64,000 bases of DNA, taken from Planosporangium thailandense (GTDB lineage: Bacteria > Actinomycetota > Actinomycetes > Mycobacteriales > Micromonosporaceae). The position numbers and the translations under genes are program-made. Of this stretch, positions 10,130 to 19,395 are shown piece after piece (the stretch's first letter is position 1; each line of letters opens with the position of its first letter). The stretch lies in NCBI RefSeq assembly GCF_011947195.1, contig NZ_JAATVY010000006.1:124001-188000 (forward strand), written 5' to 3'. Below the pieces are notes generated by a model. It had not been told where the DNA came from, did no database searches, and worked only from the letters and a program-made list of their open reading frames with translations.

Positions 10130-12946
10130 GTGGCCAGCCTCGACTCGTTTGGCGCCCGGAGCCAGCTGGGCGTCGGTGACGCCAGCTACGAGATCTACAA
10201 GATCAGCCAGGTGGAGGGCTCGGCGCGACTGCCGTACAGCCTGAAGATCCTCCTGGAGAACCTGCTGCGCACCGAGGACGGCGCCAACATCACCGCCGAT
10301 CACATCCGGGCGCTCGGCTCCTGGGACCCGAACGCCGACCCCAGCGTGGAGATCCAGTTCACCCCGGCCCGGGTGCTCATGCAGGACTTCACCGGCGTCC
10401 CCTGCGTCGTCGACCTCGCCACGATGCGGGAGGCCGTCCGCGACCTCGGCGGCGACCCCGGGAAGGTCAACCCGCTCGCCCCGGCCGAGCTGGTCATCGA
10501 CCACTCCGTCATCGCCGACCTGTTCGGCCGCGAGGACGCCTTCGTCCGCAACGTCGACCTGGAGTACCAGCGCAACCAGGAGCGCTACCAGTTCCTGCGG
10601 TGGGGCCAGACCGCGTTCAACGAGTTCAAGGTCGTCCCGCCGGGCACCGGCATCGTGCACCAGGTCAACATCGAGTACCTGGCCCGCACGATCATGACCC
10701 GCAACGGCGTGGCCTACCCGGACACCGTCGTGGGCACCGACTCGCACACGACCATGGTCAACGGCCTGGGCGTCCTCGGCTGGGGCGTGGGCGGCATCGA
10801 GGCCGAGGCCGCGATGCTCGGCCAGCCGGTGAGCATGCTCATCCCCCGGGTCGTCGGCTTCAAGCTCAGCGGCGAGCTGCCCGAGGGCACGACCGCGACC
10901 GACCTCGTGCTCACGATCACCGAGATGCTGCGCCAGCACGGCGTGGTCGGCAAGTTCGTCGAGTTCTACGGCCCCGGCGTGGCCGCCGTACCGCTGGCCA
11001 ACCGGGCCACCATCGGCAACATGAGCCCCGAGTACGGCTCGACCGTCGCGATCTTCCCGATCGACGACGAGACCGTGCGCTACCTGCGCCTGACCGGCCG
11101 CTCGCCCGAGCAGCTCGCGCTGGTCGAGGCGTACGCCAAGGAGCAGGGCCTCTGGCACGACCCGAACGCCGAGCCGGAGTACTCCGAGCGGCTGGAGCTG
11201 GACCTGTCGACCGTCGAGCCGTCCCTCGCCGGCCCGAAGCGCCCGCAGGACCGGGTGCCGCTGCTGTCGGCGAAGACCCTCTTCCGGGCCGCGCTCAAGG
11301 ACTACGTGAAGGCGCCGGTGCCCGGGCCCGTCGAGGCCGCGCAGAACGGCGTCGCGGGCAAGGCCGACGAGGCGAGCGCGGAGTCGTTCCCGGCCAGCGA
11401 CTCGCCGGCCGTCGGCACGGTGACGGACCCGGCCGACGCCCCGCATGACCTCATCTCGGCCGCGGTCGGCGCCGCCGGCCGGCCGAGCAAACCGGTGACG
11501 GTGACGCTCGCCGACGGCGCGAAGTTCGAGCTGGACCACGGCGCGGTCGTGATCGCCGCGATCACCTCCTGCACCAACACCTCCAACCCGCAGGTGATGC
11601 TCGGCGCCGCGCTGCTGGCGAAGAAGGCCGTCGACCGGGGGCTGGCGCGCAAGCCGTGGGTGAAGACCACCCTGGCGCCGGGCTCCAAGGTCGTCATGGA
11701 CTACTACGAGCGTGCCGGCCTCACGCCCTACCTGGAGAAGCTCGGCTTCAACCTGGTCGGGTACGGCTGCACCACCTGCATCGGCAACTCGGGCCCGCTG
11801 CAGGACGAGATCAGCGCCGCCATCAACGACAACGACCTGACCGCGGTCAGCGTGCTGTCCGGCAACCGCAACTTCGAGGGCCGGATCAACCCCGACGTCA
11901 AGATGAACTACCTGGCCTCACCGCCGCTTGTCGTCGCGTACGCCCTGGCGGGCACGATGGACATCGACCTGGCCAACGAGCCGCTGGGCACCGGCGGCGA
12001 CGGCGAGCCGGTGTACCTGCGCGACATCTGGCCGACCGCGCAGGAGGTCGAGGAGGTCATGGCCTCGGCGATCGCGAGCGAGATGTTCTCGCGCGACTAC
12101 GCCGACGTGTTCGCCGGCGACGAGCGCTGGCAGTCGCTGCCCACGCCGACCGGGAACACGTTCGACTGGGCGCCCGACTCGACGTACGTGCGCAAGCCCC
12201 CGTACTTCGAGGGCATGGCGGCCGAGCCGGCCCCGGTGTCGGACATCAACGGCGCCCGGGTGCTCGCCAAGCTCGGCGACTCGGTCACCACCGACCACAT
12301 CTCACCGGCCGGGTCGATCAAGCCCGACTCGCCGGCCGGTCGGTACCTGTCCGAGCACGGCGTCGAGCGGCGCGACTTCAACTCGTACGGCTCCCGTCGG
12401 GGCAACCACGAGGTGATGATCCGGGGCACGTTCGCCAACATCCGGCTGCGCAACCAGCTGGTGCCCGGCGTGGAAGGCGGGTTCACCGTCAACCACCTCA
12501 CCGGCGAGCAGACCACCATCTACGACGCCTCGGTGGCATACGCCGACGCCGGCGTGCCGCTGGTGATCCTGGCCGGCAAGGAGTACGGCTCGGGCTCGTC
12601 GCGGGACTGGGCCGCCAAGGGCACGATGCTGCTCGGCGTGAGGGCGGTCATCGCCGAGAGCTACGAGCGCATCCACCGCTCCAACCTCATCGGCATGGGC
12701 GTCCTGCCGCTGCAGTTCCCGGCCAGCGAGAACGCCGAGTCGCTGGGCCTGACCGGCGCCGAGACGTTCACGATCACCGGGATCGAGGCGCTCAACGCCG
12801 GCACCACGCCGCGGGCGGTCACCGTCAGCACCGACACCGGCGTCCAGTTCGACGCCGTGGTGCGCATCGACACCCCCGGTGAGGCCGACTACTACCGGCA
12901 TGGCGGCATCCTGCAGTACGTGCTGCGCCGCATGCTGGCCAGCTGA
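10130..12946 (+). CDS. acnA: Aconitate hydratase A
   Basis: A 938-residue [4Fe-4S] enzyme of the TCA cycle (citrate to isocitrate), of the AcnA/IRP1 type. The GTG start is supported by AGGAG 7 bases upstream. Cluster ligands are Cys in [12 protein letters not shown] and the Cys-X2-Cys pair in [13 protein letters not shown]. Other family marks are [25 protein letters not shown] and the C-terminal swivel motif [16 protein letters not shown] linker of about 45 residues (near 400-445), rich in Ala, Ser, Asp and Pro, is typical of actinobacterial AcnA. The gene stands alone and ends in a strong hairpin. A probable AcnR repressor gene lies 1.7 kb downstream. Confidence 0.98.
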   Translation: MASLDSFGARSQLGVGDASYEIYKISQVEGSARLPYSLKILLENLLRTEDGANITADHIRALGSWDPNADPSVEIQFTPARVLMQDFTGVPCVVDLATMREAVRDLGGDPGKVNPLAPAELVIDHSVIADLFGREDAFVRNVDLEYQRNQERYQFLRWGQTAFNEFKVVPPGTGIVHQVNIEYLARTIMTRNGVAYPDTVVGTDSHTTMVNGLGVLGWGVGGIEAEAAMLGQPVSMLIPRVVGFKLSGELPEGTTATDLVLTITEMLRQHGVVGKFVEFYGPGVAAVPLANRATIGNMSPEYGSTVAIFPIDDETVRYLRLTGRSPEQLALVEAYAKEQGLWHDPNAEPEYSERLELDLSTVEPSLAGPKRPQDRVPLLSAKTLFRAALKDYVKAPVPGPVEAAQNGVAGKADEASAESFPASDSPAVGTVTDPADAPHDLISAAVGAAGRPSKPVTVTLADGAKFELDHGAVVIAAITSCTNTSNPQVMLGAALLAKKAVDRGLARKPWVKTTLAPGSKVVMDYYERAGLTPYLEKLGFNLVGYGCTTCIGNSGPLQDEISAAINDNDLTAVSVLSGNRNFEGRINPDVKMNYLASPPLVVAYALAGTMDIDLANEPLGTGGDGEPVYLRDIWPTAQEVEEVMASAIASEMFSRDYADVFAGDERWQSLPTPTGNTFDWAPDSTYVRKPPYFEGMAAEPAPVSDINGARVLAKLGDSVTTDHISPAGSIKPDSPAGRYLSEHGVERRDFNSYGSRRGNHEVMIRGTFANIRLRNQLVPGVEGGFTVNHLTGEQTTIYDASVAYADAGVPLVILAGKEYGSGSSRDWAAKGTMLLGVRAVIAESYERIHRSNLIGMGVLPLQFPASENAESLGLTGAETFTITGIEALNAGTTPRAVTVSTDTGVQFDAVVRIDTPGEADYYRHGGILQYVLRRMLAS

Positions 12947-12967
12947 CCGGTCCACCGACCGACCCGA

Positions 12968-13012
12968 CAGGTGCCCCTGTCGCCGCCTCGAAGGCGGTGG
13001 CAGGGGCACCTG
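12968..13012 (+). terminator. acnA terminator hairpin
   Basis: A 20-base stem begins 21 bases after the acnA stop (CAGGTGCCCCTG... paired with ...CAGGGGCACCTG), with two wobble pairs and the loop TCGAA. It has no U-tract, as is usual in this kind of genome. Confidence 0.8.
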
Positions 13013-13056
13013 CGCATCCGGGTTGCCCGCCACGACGGTGGGTAAGCCTGACGGAC

Positions 13057-13302
13057 ATGGACGAGAAGATGATCCTCGGGCACATCCACGAGCTCATCGA
13101 CGAGGAGCACCGGCTGCGGTCCCGGGTGCAGAGCGGGGAGCTGTCCTCGGACGAGGAGCAGGCCCGGCTGCGCCAGGTCGAGAAGTCACTCGACCAGCTG
13201 TGGGACCTGCTGCGCCGCCGCCGTACGGCTCCGGAGCGGGACGAGGACCCCAACGCCGTCGCTCCGCGCCCGGTCGAGGAGGTCGAAGAGTACCTCCAGT
13301 AA
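13057..13302 (+). CDS. DUF2630 family small protein
   Basis: An 81-residue, highly charged, mostly alpha-helical protein (MDEKMILGHIHELIDEEHRL). It matches the actinobacterial DUF2630 pattern with a central SSDEEQARLRQVEKSLDQLWD and a tail of DEDPN...VEEYLQ. The function is unknown. The ATG at 13057 is preferred over an upstream in-frame start because homologues begin with this helix and the 20 upstream residues look non-coding. It sits alone downstream of the acnA terminator. Confidence 0.8.
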   Translation: MDEKMILGHIHELIDEEHRLRSRVQSGELSSDEEQARLRQVEKSLDQLWDLLRRRRTAPERDEDPNAVAPRPVEEVEEYLQ

Positions 13303-13424
13303 CCGCGTACCGTGCCGGGGCCTGCCCGCCCCGCGCGCCGCCTGATCGGGCCGCTCGATAACCAGCAAAATCCCTTTGCCGGTGTGCAACAATGACGCGT
13401 CACCCCCGGACCGAGGAGGAGCGC

Positions 13425-13808
13425 GTGAGCTCTGCCATCGCAAGCATCACGGTCGACTGTGCCCGGCCCCACGAACTCGCGCGGTTCTGGAGCGAGGTCG
13501 TCGGCTGGCCGATCGACCCCGATGTCAAGCCCGACGCCGACGAGGCCTGGCTGCGGGCGCCCGACGGCCACCCGATCCTGCTGTTCATCCGCGTGCCTGA
13601 GGGCAAGGCCGTCAAGAACCGGCTGCACCTCGACCTGCGCCCGCAGGACCGCACCCGCGATGGCGAGGTGGAGCGGCTCCTCGCGCTCGGCGCCCGGCAG
13701 GTGGACGACCGGCGCACCTCCGACGGCAAGGGCTGGGTGGTGCTCACCGACCCCGAGGGCAACGAGTTCTGCGTCGAGCGCAGCGCGGCCGAGCGGGCCG
13801 ACGACTGA
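13425..13808 (+). CDS. VOC (glyoxalase-like) family protein
   Basis: A 127-residue single-module vicinal-oxygen-chelate protein. The pattern is ITVDCARPHELARFWSEVVGWP, then KNRLHLDLRP, then GWVVLTDPEGNEFCVE, which matches the actinobacterial Glyoxalase_6-type group. The substrate cannot be read from the sequence; members act as lyases, resistance proteins or uncharacterised enzymes. The GTG start is supported by GGAGGAG 5 bases upstream; an in-frame ATG at 13392 lacks such a site. The last codons and the stop are repeated twice downstream at a 21-base period. Confidence 0.85.
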   Translation: MSSAIASITVDCARPHELARFWSEVVGWPIDPDVKPDADEAWLRAPDGHPILLFIRVPEGKAVKNRLHLDLRPQDRTRDGEVERLLALGARQVDDRRTSDGKGWVVLTDPEGNEFCVERSAAERADD

Positions 13809-13851
13809 GACAGGCGGGCCGACGACTGAGCCGAGCGCGCCGACGACTGAG
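13797..13851 (+). repeat. Three 21-base-period copies of a stop-codon region
   Basis: The word GCCGACGACTGAG, containing the VOC gene's final codons and TGA, occurs at 13797, 13818 and 13839. The bases between copies are partly alike (GGCGG, GAGCGC). The array fills the space to the converging HAD gene. Confidence 0.8.
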
Positions 13852-13859
13852 CAGCCCGC

Positions 13860-14513
13860 TCACACGCCGTCGACGCCGAGCACGAGGGCCAGCGCCTCGA
13901 GCACGGAGTCGACGACACGGGTGGGCGCGAACCTCGGCTCCTGCCAGGTCCGACCCCGGCGCAGCCAGATACTCGGCGCGCCGATCGCGTCCGCGCCGCC
14001 GATGTCGGCCTCGGGCGCGTCGCCGATGACCCACGCCTCGCGCAGCCGGACGCGGGCCCGCTCCGCGGCGATCGCGAAGATCCGGGGGTTCGGCTTGCGG
14101 CACCCGGCCTCGTCGGAGATGACCCACGCGGCCAGGTAGCGGTCCAGACCGGTACGGCGCAGCTTCTCCTCCTGCATCCGGGTCTCGCCGTTGGTCACCA
14201 CCACCGGCACCCAGCCGGAGTCCTCGGCGATGCCGAGCGCGCAGGCGATCAGAGGGTCGAGGCGCAGCCGTTCGAGCAGGCCCTCGCGCACGATCTCCAC
14301 GAGGTCGAGGGCTGGTATGCGCAGCCGGTACCGGTCCTCGATCGCGTCGGCGAGATCCCAGGTCGGCGTCATGCCGTCAGCGTCTACCGAGAGCAACCAG
14401 TCCAGGTCGTAGTCAGGTGCTCCGATTTGTTCGAGAAAGTCCCGCCCCCACGCGCGAAATGCCCCTTCGCGGTCGATCAGCGTGTTGTCGAGGCTGATTA
14501 GCAACAGGGGCAC
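13860..14513 (-). CDS. HAD-superfamily hydrolase lacking the motif I nucleophile
   Basis: A 217-residue HAD protein, probably a cytosolic phosphatase or former phosphatase. Motif II is VVVTNGE, motif III has Lys in GCRKPNP and motif IV is IGDAPEADIGGA, all normal. Motif I reads ISLDNTL where the family has DLDNTL, so the nucleophilic first Asp is Ser (codon AGC) while the general-acid Asp is kept. This needs two base changes from a GAC codon. If correct, normal phosphotransfer chemistry should be lost. The GTG start gives PLLLI at the usual place for the first strand. It converges with the VOC gene. Confidence 0.85.
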   Translation of the reverse strand: MPLLLISLDNTLIDREGAFRAWGRDFLEQIGAPDYDLDWLLSVDADGMTPTWDLADAIEDRYRLRIPALDLVEIVREGLLERLRLDPLIACALGIAEDSGWVPVVVTNGETRMQEEKLRRTGLDRYLAAWVISDEAGCRKPNPRIFAIAAERARVRLREAWVIGDAPEADIGGADAIGAPSIWLRRGRTWQEPRFAPTRVVDSVLEALALVLGVDGV

Positions 14514-14657
14514 GCCGGGACCCTACGTGACTTTGTCGGCTTGCGGACACCCCTCTTTGCCGGGAGGCGGCTGACGTGCCCGCGAACCGGACAGAGGTGG
14601 GCATGATCATCCCTTCCGAAATTGCGGGAGACCGGCCCGGACTGTCACGATCGACTC

Positions 14658-15257
14658 GTGCCCAGGGTAAGCCAGGATCAACTCGACGCGCGCCGCCGCG
14701 AAATCCTCGCCGGCGCGCGGACCTGCTTCGCCCGACACGGGTACGAGGGCGCCACCGTACGCCGGCTCGAAGACGAGATCGGCCTGTCCCGCGGCGCCAT
14801 CTTCCACCACTTCCGCGACAAGGAGTCGCTGTTCCTGGCGGTCGCGGAGGACGACGCGGCCACGATGGTCGCCACCGTCGCCGAGCACGGCCTCGTCCAG
14901 GTCATGCGCGACCTGCTCGCCAGAGCGGCCGAGCCCGCCGTGGAGGCGACCGCCGAGCCGGAGGTGGCCGGCTGGCTCGGCACCCAGCTCGAGGTGTCCC
15001 GCCGGCTGCGCACCGATCCCGAGTTCGCCAAGCGGTGGGCGGCGCGCTCGGAAGCCATCGCGGCGGCCACCCGGGAACGCCTGATCCGCCAGCGCGAAGC
15101 CGGCGTGCTGCGCGCGGACGTACCCGTCGACGTGCTCGCCCAGTTCCTCGAACTCGCCTACGACGGTCTGGTGCTCCACCTGGCCACCGGCCGGCCCGCC
15201 GACGAGCTCGAGGCCGTCCTGGACCTGGTGGAGGAGACCGTCCGACACCTGCGCTGA
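14658..15257 (+). CDS. acnR: TetR-family repressor, AcnR-like
   Basis: A 199-residue TetR regulator. The N-terminal HTH (about residues 14-60) reads CFARHGYEGATVRRLEDEIG, then LSRGAIFHHFRDKESLF. The C-terminal half has HGLVQVMRDLL and VLDLVEETVR. From memory, these stretches closely follow Corynebacterium glutamicum AcnR, the aconitase repressor encoded next to acn. Here acnA lies 1.7 kb upstream on the same strand. The natural role is therefore repression of acnA, possibly with a citrate and Mg or iron response as in the corynebacterial protein (family knowledge, not visible here). The GTG at 14658 is chosen over a TTG 36 bases upstream. Confidence 0.82.
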   Translation: MPRVSQDQLDARRREILAGARTCFARHGYEGATVRRLEDEIGLSRGAIFHHFRDKESLFLAVAEDDAATMVATVAEHGLVQVMRDLLARAAEPAVEATAEPEVAGWLGTQLEVSRRLRTDPEFAKRWAARSEAIAAATRERLIRQREAGVLRADVPVDVLAQFLELAYDGLVLHLATGRPADELEAVLDLVEETVRHLR

Positions 15258-15288
15258 ACCCGCGTTTCCTGCTGAGGAGTTTGTGAGA

Positions 15289-16050
15289 ATGGACCTTGGA
15301 CTGGCCGACCGGGTCTACGTACTGACCGGTGCCTCCCGCGGTCTCGGCTTCGCCACCGCGCAGTGTCTGGTCGCCGACGGCGCCCGGGTGGTCATCTCCT
15401 CCCGCGACGCCGAACGCGTCGCCACGGCTGTCGAGAAGCTGGGTGGTACCGACGCCGCCGCCGGCCTGGCGGCCGACCTCGCCGCCCCGGACACGCCCGA
15501 CCGGCTCGTGGACCTGGCGTACGAGCGGTTCGGCCGCCTCGACGGCGCGCTCATCTCGGTCGGCGGCCCACCGCAGGGGACGGCGCTGCACGTCAGCGAC
15601 GAACAGTGGCTGGAGTCGTTCCGGACGGTCTTCCTCGGTGCGGTCCGCACCGCCCGGACCGTCGCCGCCCGCCTCGGCGAGGGCGGCGCCATCGGGTTCG
15701 TGCTCTCCACCTCGGTCCGCCAGCCGATACCCAACCTCGGCATCTCCAACGGCCTGCGGCCGGGCCTCGCCGGCGTCGCCAGGGACATGGCCGACGAGCT
15801 CGGCCCGCGCGCAATCCGGGTGGTGAGCCTGCTGCCGGGTCGGATCCTTACCGACCGCAACAAGGAGCTGTTCGCCGGGGCCGACGATCCCCAGAAAGCT
15901 CAGGCCGAGGCGGCCGGGCAGATCCCGCTGCGCCGGCTCGCCGAACCCGAGGAGTTCGGGCGGGTCGCGGCGTTCGTGCTCTCCCCCGCCGCGAGCTACC
16001 TCACCGGTGTGGCGGTACCCGTCGACGGCGGCTCGATCCGCGCCTACTAG
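15289..16050 (+). CDS. SDR-family oxidoreductase with non-canonical active site
   Basis: A 253-residue short-chain dehydrogenase-like protein. The Rossmann motif TGASRGLGFA is intact, as are SVGGPP (replacing NNAG) and a C-terminal LTGVAVPVDGGS. The catalytic Ser is present in VLSTSVR. Where YxxxK is expected the sequence reads ISNGLRPGLAG, so Tyr and Lys appear absent. A subgroup annotated as 3-oxoacyl-ACP reductase-like SDRs shares this SN.LRPG feature, so it is probably a family trait. GAGGAG lies 9 bases before the ATG used. The last four bases overlap the stop of the converging ABC gene in a CTAG. Confidence 0.85.
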   Translation: MDLGLADRVYVLTGASRGLGFATAQCLVADGARVVISSRDAERVATAVEKLGGTDAAAGLAADLAAPDTPDRLVDLAYERFGRLDGALISVGGPPQGTALHVSDEQWLESFRTVFLGAVRTARTVAARLGEGGAIGFVLSTSVRQPIPNLGISNGLRPGLAGVARDMADELGPRAIRVVSLLPGRILTDRNKELFAGADDPQKAQAEAAGQIPLRRLAEPEEFGRVAAFVLSPAASYLTGVAVPVDGGSIRAY

Positions 16051-17993
16051 TCAACCAGCTCCGCCCCCGGCGCCGTCGTCACCGGCTCCGCCTCGCCGAA
16101 CGGGCGGGGCGAGTCGGCGACCGCGAACTGGGTGCGATACAGCTCGGCGTACAGGCCGCCCGCGGCCACCAGATCGTCGTGGGTGCCCCGCTCGACGATG
16201 CGCCCCTTGTCGAGGACGAGGATCTGGTCGGCGTCGCGGACCGTCGACAGCCGATGCGCGATGACCAGGGCCGTCCGGCCGGTCAGCGCCGCGCTGAGCG
16301 CCCGCTGCACGGCCGCCTCGGACTCGGAGTCCAGATGCGCGGTCGCCTCGTCCAGGATCACGATCGAGGGGGCCTTCAGCAGGATCCGGGCGATCGCGAT
16401 GCGCTGCTTCTCGCCGCCGGAGAACCGGTAGCCCCGCTCCCCCACCACGGTGTCCAACCCGTCCGGCAGCTCCCGGACCAGATCGCCGACCTGGGCCCGG
16501 TCCAGCGCGGCCCACAGCTCCTCGTCGGTCGCGTCCGGCCGGGCGTACCGCAGGTTCTCGGCGATCGTCTCGTGGAACAGGTGCGAGTCCTGCGTGACGA
16601 CCCCGATCGTGTCGCGCAGCGACGCCAGCGTCGTGTCCCGCACGTCGACGCCGCCGACGAGCACGCTGCCGTCCGTCACGTCGTACACCCGCGGCAGCAG
16701 CATCGCCGTGGTCGACTTGCCCGCCCCGGACGGGCCGACCAGCGCCACCATCTGACCCGGCTCGACCGTGAACGACACGCCGCGCAGCACCGGCTCGCTC
16801 GCGGTCCGGTCGAGCATGGCGACGTCTTCGAGGGAGGCCAGCGACACCTCCGACGCGCTCGGGTACCGGAAGTGCACGTCGCGGAACTCCACCCGGCCGG
16901 CGCCCCGCGGGACCGGGCGCGCGTCCGGCACCTCCCGGATGGCCGGCTCCAGGTCGAGCACCTCGAAGACCCGCTCGAACGACACCAGCGCGCTCATCAC
17001 GTCTACACGCACGTTCGACAGCGCCGTCAGCGGCCCGTAGAGCCGGGTCAGCAGCAGCGCGAGGCTCACCACCGTGCCCGGCAGGATCAGGCCGCGCACC
17101 GCGTACCAGCCGCCCAGACCGTACGTGAGCGCCTGCGCCAGCGAGGCGACCAGCAGCATCGCGACGAAGAACGTCCGGCTGTACATGGCCGACTCGATGC
17201 CGATGTCGCGCACGCGGGTGGCGCGGTCGGCGAAGCGCGCCGCCTCGACGTCCGGCCGGCCGAACAGCTTCACCAGCAGCGCGCCCGCCACTCCGAACCG
17301 CTCCGTCATCGTCGCGTTCATCTTCGCGTCGAGCTGGTAGGACTCCCGGGTGATGTCGGCCAGCCGACGTCCGATGCGCCGCGCCGGCAGGACGAACACC
17401 GGCAGCAGCACCAGCGACAGCACCGTGATCTGCCACGAAAGGGTGAACATGACGGCGGCGGTGAGCACCAGTTGGATCACGTTGCTCACCACGCCGGACA
17501 GGGTCGACGTGAACGCCCGCTGCGCGCCCAGCACGTCGTTGTTGAGCCGGCTCACGAGAGCGCCGGTCTGGGTGCGGGTGAAGAACTGCAACGGCATCCG
17601 CTGCACGTGGTCGTACACCTGGGTGCGCAGGTTGAGGATGATGCCCTCGCCGATGCGGGCCGAGTACCACCGCTGGGCCAGCGACAACAGCGCGTCGGCG
17701 ATCGCCAGTCCGGCGATGACCACAGCGGTGAGCACCACCGCCCGCACCGCGGCGTGACCGCCGTGCGAGATCTCGTTGACCACCCGACCGGCGAGCACCG
17801 GGGTGGCGACCCCGATGATCGCGTCGAGGACGACGGTGACGAGGAACACGGTGATGTCGCGCCGGTAGGGCCGGGCGAACGCGAAGACGCGCCGGGCCGT
17901 CTGCCGCCCCACCTTGCGACCTGACAGGTCGTTGCCGCGCCGCATCGAGCGCAACATCTCCCAGCCGGCCATGCCACCCATCGGGCCTGTCAC
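16047..17993 (-). CDS. ABC exporter, fused membrane and ATPase domains
   Basis: A 648-residue half-transporter of the MsbA/multidrug-exporter type that should work as a homodimer or heterodimer in the membrane. The N-terminal ABC transmembrane domain (about 45-340) has six helices, the first being ITVFLVTVVLDAIIGVATPV. The ATPase domain follows (about 375-620) with Walker A GPSGAGKST, Q-loop VTQDSHLF, signature FSGGEKQR, Walker B IVILDEATAHLD and H-loop VIAHRLST. The substrate is unknown. Only one half-transporter gene is present here. The GTG start gives a 40-residue cytoplasmic lead before helix 1. Confidence 0.93.
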   Translation of the reverse strand: MTGPMGGMAGWEMLRSMRRGNDLSGRKVGRQTARRVFAFARPYRRDITVFLVTVVLDAIIGVATPVLAGRVVNEISHGGHAAVRAVVLTAVVIAGLAIADALLSLAQRWYSARIGEGIILNLRTQVYDHVQRMPLQFFTRTQTGALVSRLNNDVLGAQRAFTSTLSGVVSNVIQLVLTAAVMFTLSWQITVLSLVLLPVFVLPARRIGRRLADITRESYQLDAKMNATMTERFGVAGALLVKLFGRPDVEAARFADRATRVRDIGIESAMYSRTFFVAMLLVASLAQALTYGLGGWYAVRGLILPGTVVSLALLLTRLYGPLTALSNVRVDVMSALVSFERVFEVLDLEPAIREVPDARPVPRGAGRVEFRDVHFRYPSASEVSLASLEDVAMLDRTASEPVLRGVSFTVEPGQMVALVGPSGAGKSTTAMLLPRVYDVTDGSVLVGGVDVRDTTLASLRDTIGVVTQDSHLFHETIAENLRYARPDATDEELWAALDRAQVGDLVRELPDGLDTVVGERGYRFSGGEKQRIAIARILLKAPSIVILDEATAHLDSESEAAVQRALSAALTGRTALVIAHRLSTVRDADQILVLDKGRIVERGTHDDLVAAGGLYAELYRTQFAVADSPRPFGEAEPVTTAPGAELVD

Positions 17994-18161
17994 CGCACAC
18001 CTCCGCGTCGCGTCCGCGCAACAGTGTCGCGAACGGCTATGACAACCCTGGATGCAAACGCTTTCTTCCCGGCCGGTCCGGGTGTGTTGTCCCGCACGGC
18101 TACCTGGGCACGGCTGCGCAGGGCCGGCGGAACGCGATTACGCACGGTCGCCTGGGCAGGA

Positions 18162-19034
18162 TTATTCGCCGAGGCCGGCGAGATCACGCAGCCGGCGCAC
18201 CTGGGCGGCGCGCTCCGCCGCCTCCTGCTCGGCGAAGCTGCGCCCGGCAGCCCCGGCGATCAGCGCCTTGATCTCCACGACGGCGTCGCGCGGCGCGGCG
18301 AGGACCGCCGCGGTCAGGTCGGCGACGGCCGCGTCGAGCTCGGCGCGCCCGACGACGAGATTGGCCAGTCCGATCCGTTCCGCCTCCGCCGCCGGCACCC
18401 GGCGACCGGTCACGCAGATCTCCAGCGCCCGGGCGTACCCGACCAGCTCCACCAGCCGTTTCGTGCCGGTCAGGTCGGGCACCAGCCCGAGCTTCACCTC
18501 GGCCATCGTGAACGCCGCGTCGTCGCTGACGACGCGGAAGTCGCAGGCGAGCGCGAGCTGGAAACCGGCGCCGATCGCGTGCCCGTGCACGGCCGCGATC
18601 GTGATCAGGTCAGGCCGGCGCAGCCAGGAGAACGCCTCCTGGAACCGCGCGATGCCCTCGGCCGCCTGCTCGGGCGGCAGGGACACGAGCTCGGTGAACG
18701 TGCCGCGCGGCGCCGACGACTCGCCGGCGCCCGCGACACCGTCGACGGTGCTTTCCTCACCCGCGGCCCGGCCCCCCGCTGCCTCGCCACCTGACGCAAG
18801 CGCTCCGGCCGCGGACAGGTCGAGGCCCGCCGAGAATGCTCTTCCCTCACCGCGCACGACCACGACCCGGACGTCACCGGGCAGCTCACGGCTGAAGTCC
18901 CGGAGCGCCGCCCACATGGCCGGTGTCTGCGCGTTGAGGACCTCGGGCCGGCACAACGTCACCGTTGCGACCGGCCCCTCACGATCTAGTCGTACCCCGA
19001 TTGTCGGTGTGGTCGCGTTGTCGTGCTCGTTCAC
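18162..19034 (-). CDS. Enoyl-CoA hydratase/isomerase (crotonase) family
   Basis: A 290-residue crotonase-fold enzyme acting on an acyl-CoA. Oxyanion-hole segments are GRAFSAGLDLSA and HAIGAGFQLALACD. Both catalytic Glu equivalents are seen in FTMAEVKLG and ARALEICVTG, so it should be a true hydratase. It carries an insertion of about 35 residues rich in Gly, Ala, Ser and Glu between the first oxyanion segment and TELVSLPPEQ, longer than usual. The GTG start overlaps the TGA of the preceding HTH gene in a GTGA, which fixes the start and suggests translational coupling. Confidence 0.92.
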   Translation of the reverse strand: MNEHDNATTPTIGVRLDREGPVATVTLCRPEVLNAQTPAMWAALRDFSRELPGDVRVVVVRGEGRAFSAGLDLSAAGALASGGEAAGGRAAGEESTVDGVAGAGESSAPRGTFTELVSLPPEQAAEGIARFQEAFSWLRRPDLITIAAVHGHAIGAGFQLALACDFRVVSDDAAFTMAEVKLGLVPDLTGTKRLVELVGYARALEICVTGRRVPAAEAERIGLANLVVGRAELDAAVADLTAAVLAAPRDAVVEIKALIAGAAGRSFAEQEAAERAAQVRRLRDLAGLGE

Positions 19035-19258
19035 GCCTTCTTCCGCCGACGCGCTCCGCCGCGCTGGCGCAGTTGAACGCCCGACTCCGTCAGAACACGA
19101 TGCACGAAGCCGTATGAGCGACCGGTCGAAGAGGCCAGCGCCCGGATACTCTCGCCACTCGTGTAGCGCTTGACCAGATCCTTGGCGAGCGTCTGGCGTT
19201 CGGCTCCGACGATCCGGCGACCCTTCTCGGTGCTGGTGGTGGTGGCGGTGGCTGCCAT
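19031..19258 (-). CDS. Small helix-turn-helix protein conserved in actinobacteria
   Basis: A 75-residue basic protein. Residues about 22-60 form a resolvase-like helix-turn-helix: LAKDLVKRYTSGESIRALA, then STGRSYGFVHRVL. The tail is Arg/Lys/Gly-rich (RQRGGARRRKKA). Nearly identical small proteins occur widely in Streptomyces and relatives; I know no established function. GAGGAA lies 6 bases before the ATG. The stop overlaps the crotonase start, so the two are co-translated. Candidate roles are a DNA-binding regulator or a nucleoid-type protein. Confidence 0.85.
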   Translation of the reverse strand: MAATATTTSTEKGRRIVGAERQTLAKDLVKRYTSGESIRALASSTGRSYGFVHRVLTESGVQLRQRGGARRRKKA

Positions 19259-19395
19259 GTTGATTCCTCACGTCCCAGACTGAGCGGTTGGTGCGGTCCC
19301 ACCTATTAGACCGCCTCAGGCGATCATGCGCCAGATATCGAACCCGCGCCAACCGACACGCACGCCCGTGTCGCCACCCGATACCGTGGTGGCCC

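Noticed and set aside
13797-13851. CRISPR-like repeats
   Set aside because: Three short tandem copies with no unique spacers; better explained as duplication of a gene end. No CRISPR array is visible in the window.
15363-17924. 853-codon plus-strand frame
   Set aside because: Runs across the SDR and antisense to the ABC exporter; biased composition and no motifs.
18053-18065. TGCAAACGCTTTC, LacI-operator-like, upstream of the ABC exporter
   Set aside because: Fits a loose AANCGNTT pattern only; no sugar gene or LacI regulator adjoins, so a chance match cannot be excluded.
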